This document shows, piece by piece, positions 59,891 to 64,000 of a DNA stretch of 64,000 nucleotides (positions within the stretch are counted from its first letter, which is position 1; each line of letters begins with the position of its first letter). The stretch lies in contig NZ_JOCX01000006.1 of assembly GCF_000717915.1 (NCBI RefSeq), positions 62,001 to 126,000 of the forward strand. Direction: 5' to 3'. The notes beneath the pieces were generated by a model. That model had not been told where the DNA came from and did not search any database. It saw nothing but the letters and a program-made list of their open reading frames with translations. The translations under genes were made by a program, and so were the position numbers. The stretch comes from Streptomyces sp. NRRL S-244. Lineage in GTDB: Bacteria; Actinomycetota; Actinomycetes; Streptomycetales; Streptomycetaceae.

Positions 59891-61570
59891 CTAACGGCCG
59901 GCTTTGCGCCGCAGGGAGTCCAGCAGGTCGGTGATCTCCGTGAGGCCGAGCGGCCTGGCGAGGAGGACGACGACGAGCGCGAGCGCCGCGGTTCCCGCTC
60001 CGGCGGCGGCGAAGTCGCCGAGGCCGTCGGCGGCCCGGGCGGCCGCGTAAGCGGCGGCGGCCCCGGGCAGGCAGGCGGTCAGCAGCCGCAGGTGGGTGCG
60101 GACCGCGGTGGCGCGGCGCTGCGTACGGGTCCCGGTGCGCGGGCCGAGCCGCCGCGCGAGGGTGTACGCGGTCACCGCGAGGCCCGCGAACAGGGCGACG
60201 GAGTAGGCGCCGGCCATGCCGGTGACCGCCCAGCGCGGGGGCAGCAGCAGGTAGGCGGCGGCCGACAGCCCGGCGTTCAGGGCGGCGATGACCAGGTTCA
60301 GGAAGAACGGGGTCCGGGTGTCGGACAGGGCGTAGAAGGCGCGCGAGAGGACGTACTGGCCGGAGAAGGCGATCAGGCCGGGCGCGAAGGCCGTGAGCAT
60401 GCCGGCCATGACCGCGGTGTCGGCGGCGCCGGTGCGCCCGTACCCGAAGACGCTGCCCATCACCCAGGGGGCGAGCGCGGCGAAGAGCGCGGCGGCGGGG
60501 ACGACGAGGGCGGCGCTGGAGCGCAGCGCGTACGACACGTCGCGGCGGAGCGAGCCGAGGTCGCCGTCGGCGGCGGCCGCGCTCATCCGGGGCATCAGGG
60601 CGGTCACGAGGGAGACGGTGATGATGCCCTGGGGGACGATCCACAGCTGGTAGGCGTTGCTGTAGGCGGTGTACCCGGCGCCGCCCGCGAGCCCGGCTTC
60701 CACGGCCTGGTGCCCGGTGGCGGTGGAGAGCCGGGTGACGACCCAGTAGCCGATCTGGTTGGTGAAGACGAGCATGACCAGCCAGCCCGCGTTGCGCAGC
60801 GGGCGGGCGAGGCCCTGGCCGCGCCAGTCGAAGCGGGGGCGCCAGCGGAAGCGGGCGGCGCGCAGCGAGGGGATGAGCGCGAGGGCCTGGATGACGATGC
60901 CGGCGGTGGTGCCGAGGCCGAGGAGGCGGGTCTCGCCGGCCGTCAGGCCGTCCGCCGCGTCGTGGGAGACGTACAGGAAGAGCCCGAAGACGCCGATGAT
61001 CACGATGTTGTTGAGGACGGGGGTCCACATCATCGCGCCGAACCGGCCGCGTGCGTTCAGCACCTGGCCGAGCAGGGTGAACAGCCCGTAGAAGAGGATC
61101 TGCGGCAGACAGTACCGGGCCAGGGCCACGGTGGTGCTCGCCTGGCCGCCGGTGTACGGGGTGTACGCGGAGACGATCAGCGGCGCGGCGAGCACGGCGA
61201 CGGCCGTCAGTGCGACGAGCGCCGCGGTGCAGGCGGTGAGCAGCCGGTCGGTGTAGGCGGCTCCACCGTCCTGGTGCTCCTTCGCGGCCCGGACCAGCTC
61301 GGGGACGAAGACCGCGTTGAGCGCGCCGCCGATGAGCAGCATGTACAGGATGTTCGGGACGGTGTTGGAGACGGCGTAGCCGTCGCCGAGCAGCCCGGTG
61401 CCGAGGGCGGCGACGACGACGGCGGAGCGGACGAATCCGGTGGCGCGGGAGACGATCGAGCCGGCCGCCATGAGGGCGCCGCTGCGCAGCACCGAGCTCT
61501 TCCCCGGATCCGCGCCGGTGGCGCCTCCGGCGGAGGGGCCGGTGGCCGGTCTGGTGTCGGTGGTGGTCAC
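59891..61570 (-). CDS. murJ: Lipid II flippase MurJ-type (MviN family)
   Basis: 559 residues, about 14 transmembrane helices. GSIVSRATGFVRSAVVVAAL, AVSNTVPNILYMLLIGGALN, AVFVPELVRAA and GLFTLLGQVLNARGRFGAMM are classic MurJ segments. It flips lipid II for peptidoglycan synthesis. Streptomycetes often carry more than one such gene, so this may not be the essential copy. The GTG at 61570 overlaps the FemX-type gene stop (GTGA); both genes act in cell-wall synthesis. Confidence 0.9.
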   Translation of the reverse strand: MTTTDTRPATGPSAGGATGADPGKSSVLRSGALMAAGSIVSRATGFVRSAVVVAALGTGLLGDGYAVSNTVPNILYMLLIGGALNAVFVPELVRAAKEHQDGGAAYTDRLLTACTAALVALTAVAVLAAPLIVSAYTPYTGGQASTTVALARYCLPQILFYGLFTLLGQVLNARGRFGAMMWTPVLNNIVIIGVFGLFLYVSHDAADGLTAGETRLLGLGTTAGIVIQALALIPSLRAARFRWRPRFDWRGQGLARPLRNAGWLVMLVFTNQIGYWVVTRLSTATGHQAVEAGLAGGAGYTAYSNAYQLWIVPQGIITVSLVTALMPRMSAAAADGDLGSLRRDVSYALRSSAALVVPAAALFAALAPWVMGSVFGYGRTGAADTAVMAGMLTAFAPGLIAFSGQYVLSRAFYALSDTRTPFFLNLVIAALNAGLSAAAYLLLPPRWAVTGMAGAYSVALFAGLAVTAYTLARRLGPRTGTRTQRRATAVRTHLRLLTACLPGAAAAYAAARAADGLGDFAAAGAGTAALALVVVLLARPLGLTEITDLLDSLRRKAGR

Positions 61571-62736
61571 CGGCGGGCCAGGTAGGCCTGGAATGCCTTG
61601 TGGAGCGCCGTGTTGGCGTATCCGTCCATGGGGGTCTCCCACTCGCCGAGCGTTTCGACTACCTGCCCGCCGGTGCCGAGCTTCCAGCGCAGCAGCCCGA
61701 AAGAACGTTCGTCGGGGTCAAGGGTGGAGGGTACCCCGCGCATGTCGTACTCGTCGGCTCCGAGGTCGTGGGCGTCGCACATCATCCGCCACTGGAGCGC
61801 GTTGCTGGGGCGGACCTCGCGGCGGTGGTCGGCGGAGGCGCCGGTCTGGTACCAGACCCGGTTCCCGGCCACGATCATGGTGTGGGCCGCGAGGATCTCG
61901 CCCTGGTGGATGCCCAGGTAGAGGCGCATCCGGCCGGGCGCCTCGGCGTTGAGGACCTCGTACTGCTGCTCGTAGTACGCGAGCGAGCGGCCGAGCCGGA
62001 AGCCGTCGCGCTCCTCGGTGATGCGCAGCAGCCGGTAGAACTCGGGCAGGTCGGCGGCGGTGCCGAGGACGGTCTGCACGCCTGCCTTCCCGGCCTTGCG
62101 GACGTTGCGCCGCCACTCCTGGTTGAGGCCGGACCACAGCTCCTCGCGGGAGCGCCCGGCGAGCGGTACGCGGAAGACGTGGCGGGGCTGGGCGTCGCCG
62201 TCGTCCTCCCCGCCGCAGCGCTTCCAGCCGCGGGTGCGCAGCCGGTCGGCGAGGGCGGCGCCGACCGGGTCGACCTCGGTGGCGAGCACGTCGGAGATCT
62301 GCCGGCCCGCTCCGGTGGCGGACTTGACGGCGGCGGCGTCCCAGCGGCGGTAGGCGGGCGTGGGCCCCATCCGGACGGCGAAGGCGCCGGCCGCGCGCAG
62401 ATGCCGCTTGAGGGGGTCCAGCCACCGGTCGATGTGCGGGTCGGACCAGTCGGCGACCGGGCCTTCGGGGAGGTACGCGAAGTATTTGCGGGTGCCGGGG
62501 AATTGGCGGTAGAGGACCAGCCCGGCACCGGCTATTCGCCCGTCGGGGTAGTGCCATCCGACCCTTTCCGAGCGCCAAAGGTCCTTTACCTCGGCCCAGG
62601 AGGGGTACTGGAGAAAGCTCGCGTTCCGGTTACCCGAAAGGAAGCCCTGGTATTCCGGTACGGACATCGGACGCACACTCAGCTCCCGCTCCGGGGACTG
62701 GTGTCGCTGGGCGGGGGTCACGAGCAGTGCGCACAC
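61567..62736 (-). CDS. FemX-type aminoacyltransferase (peptidoglycan crossbridge)
   Basis: 389 residues, tRNA-dependent lipid II ligase of the FemABX type adding the first bridge residue (glycine in Streptomyces). FLQYPSWAEVKDLWRSERVG, FAYLPEGPVADWSDPHIDRW, LNQEWRRNVRKAGKAGVQTV and MIVAGNRVWYQTGASADHRR are family landmarks. The start is uncertain: the GTG at 62736 is chosen because AGGAAGG lies ten bases upstream, while GTGs at 62721 and 62676 and the open frame to 62853 are alternatives. Coupled to murJ by a GTGA overlap. Confidence 0.85.
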   Translation of the reverse strand: MCALLVTPAQRHQSPERELSVRPMSVPEYQGFLSGNRNASFLQYPSWAEVKDLWRSERVGWHYPDGRIAGAGLVLYRQFPGTRKYFAYLPEGPVADWSDPHIDRWLDPLKRHLRAAGAFAVRMGPTPAYRRWDAAAVKSATGAGRQISDVLATEVDPVGAALADRLRTRGWKRCGGEDDGDAQPRHVFRVPLAGRSREELWSGLNQEWRRNVRKAGKAGVQTVLGTAADLPEFYRLLRITEERDGFRLGRSLAYYEQQYEVLNAEAPGRMRLYLGIHQGEILAAHTMIVAGNRVWYQTGASADHRREVRPSNALQWRMMCDAHDLGADEYDMRGVPSTLDPDERSFGLLRWKLGTGGQVVETLGEWETPMDGYANTALHKAFQAYLARR

Positions 62737-62953
62737 GGCGGATCGGCCTTCCTGTACGTCCGGGGATGCGGGACGCACAGCACTCTCACAGGAGTCCGTG
62801 ACCGCGGTGCGCGGCGATTGTGACCGGACGATGACCGTTTCGCTGCGGTCCACGTCACAACCGAAAGTCCGATCTTTTTGGCGGATTGCGCAACCTAAAG
62901 TCGTGCCGTCCGCATCTCCATTTGCGAACGATCATTACTTGGAGGGGTTTTCG
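62737..62953. promoter_or_regulatory. Divergent promoter region, FemX-type and L,D-transpeptidase genes
   Basis: About 217 bases between two cell-wall genes on opposite strands. It is less GC-rich near 62870-62940 (AAAAAGATC-like and CATTACTTGG sequences), as expected of promoters, but I cannot fix the -10/-35 boxes. GGAGG at 62941-62945 is the ribosome-binding site of the plus gene. Confidence 0.5.
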
Positions 62954-64000
62954 TTGAGCCGCACACGCCGTACCGCACGCAGTCGCCACGCCATGCTGGC
63001 CGGGACCGCACTCATGGCCGCCGCGCTGACCGCCTGCGGCGGCTCGGGCGGAAGCGGGAGCGCGGGCGCTTCCGGCACTGCGGACGCGAAGAAGAAGCCG
63101 GACATGGCGATATCCGTGAACCTCACGGGCGATCAGGCCAAGCCCGGTGAGCCGGTGAAGGTGACCCTCGCCGAGGGGAAGCTGGCCCTGGTCAAGGTGT
63201 CCGACGGCAAGGGCGGCGAGCTGCCCGGGAAGATAGCCGACGACGGCAAGACGTGGACCTCCGAGCGCAACGCCTCGCCGGGCACGGACTACAAGATCGA
63301 GGCGCAGAACACCGACAGCCAGAGCGCGAACGCCCAGTTCAAGACGGCCGCCGCGGACAAGGTGAACAAGGTCACCATCAACCCGGGCAAGGCCAACCCG
63401 GTGGTGGGCATCGCCCAGCCGGTCTCGATCGTCTTCGACAACCCGGTGAAGAACAAGGCCGAGGTCGAGAAGCACCTGAAGGTCACCACCTCGAACAACA
63501 CCGAGGGGTCCTGGGGCTGGTTCAAGGACTACACCGGCAACGACCGGGTGGACTGGCGGCCGAAGGAGTACTGGAAGTCCGGCACCGACGTGAAGGTCGA
63601 GATGACCCTCAACGGGGTGGACTCGGGCCAGGGCGGCGGGATGTTCGTCAAGGACTACAACACCGAGTTCAAGATCGGCAAGGACCGCCGGCTCCAGGTG
63701 AACCTCGACACGCGCAAGATGACGGTGACCGAGGACGGCCAGAGCGTGAAGACGATCCCGGTCTCGGCGGGCACGCCCGGCGGCCAGAAGGCCTCCTGGT
63801 CCGGGAAGATGGTGCTGATGTCGAAGGAGGGCACCATCCGGATGGACTCCCAGACGGTGGGCCTGGGCGACTCCTACGACAAGATGGTCGACTACTCGAT
63901 GCGGGTGACCTGGTCGGGCATGTACATCCACGCCGCGCCGTGGAACACGGGCAACTTCGGCCGGGCCAACACCAGTTCCGGCTGCGTGGGCATGAGCGAC
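62954..64000 (+). CDS. L,D-transpeptidase lipoprotein (YkuD with Ig-like domain), 3' end cut
   Basis: 349 residues visible from a TTG start, which is why it is easily missed. A basic signal segment leads to a lipobox (MAAALTACGG, Cys28). Residues about 48-250 are Ig-like domains (MAISVNLTGDQAKPGEPVKV), followed by a YkuD catalytic domain with MYIHAAPW (His326) and the SSGC active-site Cys344, five residues before the window edge. Such enzymes make 3-3 crosslinks in peptidoglycan. GGAGG at 62941-62945 is eight bases before the TTG. The C-terminus lies beyond the window. Confidence 0.9.
   Translation, partial: MSRTRRTARSRHAMLAGTALMAAALTACGGSGGSGSAGASGTADAKKKPDMAISVNLTGDQAKPGEPVKVTLAEGKLALVKVSDGKGGELPGKIADDGKTWTSERNASPGTDYKIEAQNTDSQSANAQFKTAAADKVNKVTINPGKANPVVGIAQPVSIVFDNPVKNKAEVEKHLKVTTSNNTEGSWGWFKDYTGNDRVDWRPKEYWKSGTDVKVEMTLNGVDSGQGGGMFVKDYNTEFKIGKDRRLQVNLDTRKMTVTEDGQSVKTIPVSAGTPGGQKASWSGKMVLMSKEGTIRMDSQTVGLGDSYDKMVDYSMRVTWSGMYIHAAPWNTGNFGRANTSSGCVGMSD

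Noticed and set aside
1..64000. tRNA, rRNA, CRISPR or insertion sequences
   Set aside because: No cloverleaf-like sequence, repeat-spacer array, transposase or terminal inverted repeats noticed on reading both strands.

Overview
The window is very GC-rich, with strong third-position GC bias, abundant GTG and TTG starts, short overlaps between genes and a few TTA codons. Gene content (GlxA-type regulators, SpoIIE-type phosphatases, F420-linked enzymes, a BTAD regulator, FemX and MurJ) points to Streptomyces or a close relative such as Kitasatospora. I see no rRNA, tRNA, CRISPR, transposase or phage capsid genes.

Region 1 (1-11.1 kb): the 3' part of a glycerate kinase with a strong terminator; a divergent isochorismatase-family hydrolase / GlxA regulator pair with an operator-like palindrome between them; two convergent multidomain SpoIIE-type phosphatases separated by a 26-bp perfect palindrome; and a large patatin-like protein with a membrane C-terminus.

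Region 2 (11.1-38.6 kb): the outstanding feature, a contractile injection system (CIS, phage-tail-like) locus on the minus strand. From its promoter-proximal end it encodes a DUF4255 (Cis16/Afp16-like) protein, an unknown protein, sheath, inner tube, second sheath, second tube, LysM/tube-associated protein, a 60-residue protein, gpD hub, gpV spike, a two-helix membrane protein, a 911-residue protein with a toxin-like C-terminal domain, gp25, gpJ, a tail protein I fused to a beta-propeller-like head, a tape-measure-family candidate, an AAA+ ATPase and two proteins sharing an N-terminal module. Most genes overlap by 1-8 bases, implying translational coupling. A BTAD/SARP-like regulator follows, with 11-bp-spaced heptamer repeats in its promoter. 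A Cys-rich coiled-coil protein is divergent at the other end. Related Streptomyces CIS particles are cytoplasmic and have been linked to cell death and differentiation.

Region 3 (38.6-49.8 kb): recQ, a macro-domain protein, a PYROXD2-like FAD oxidoreductase, a HisN-like phosphatase, then an operon for pyrimidine/hydantoin catabolism (nitrilase/beta-ureidopropionase, class III aminotransferase, dihydropyrimidinase, luciferase-like F420 enzyme, NCS1 permease) preceded by a compound inverted repeat.

Region 4 (49.9-64 kb): a TTA-containing helical-repeat protein, a PPOX/F420 protein, a small Xre-type regulator divergent from a second-type methionine aminopeptidase across a 38-bp AT-rich palindrome, a TTA-containing gamma-glutamyltransferase, an unknown membrane-anchored protein, a cytochrome P450, a response regulator / sensor kinase / GerMN lipoprotein operon, and cell-wall genes (MurJ-type flippase, FemX-type ligase, and a lipoprotein L,D-transpeptidase cut by the window end).
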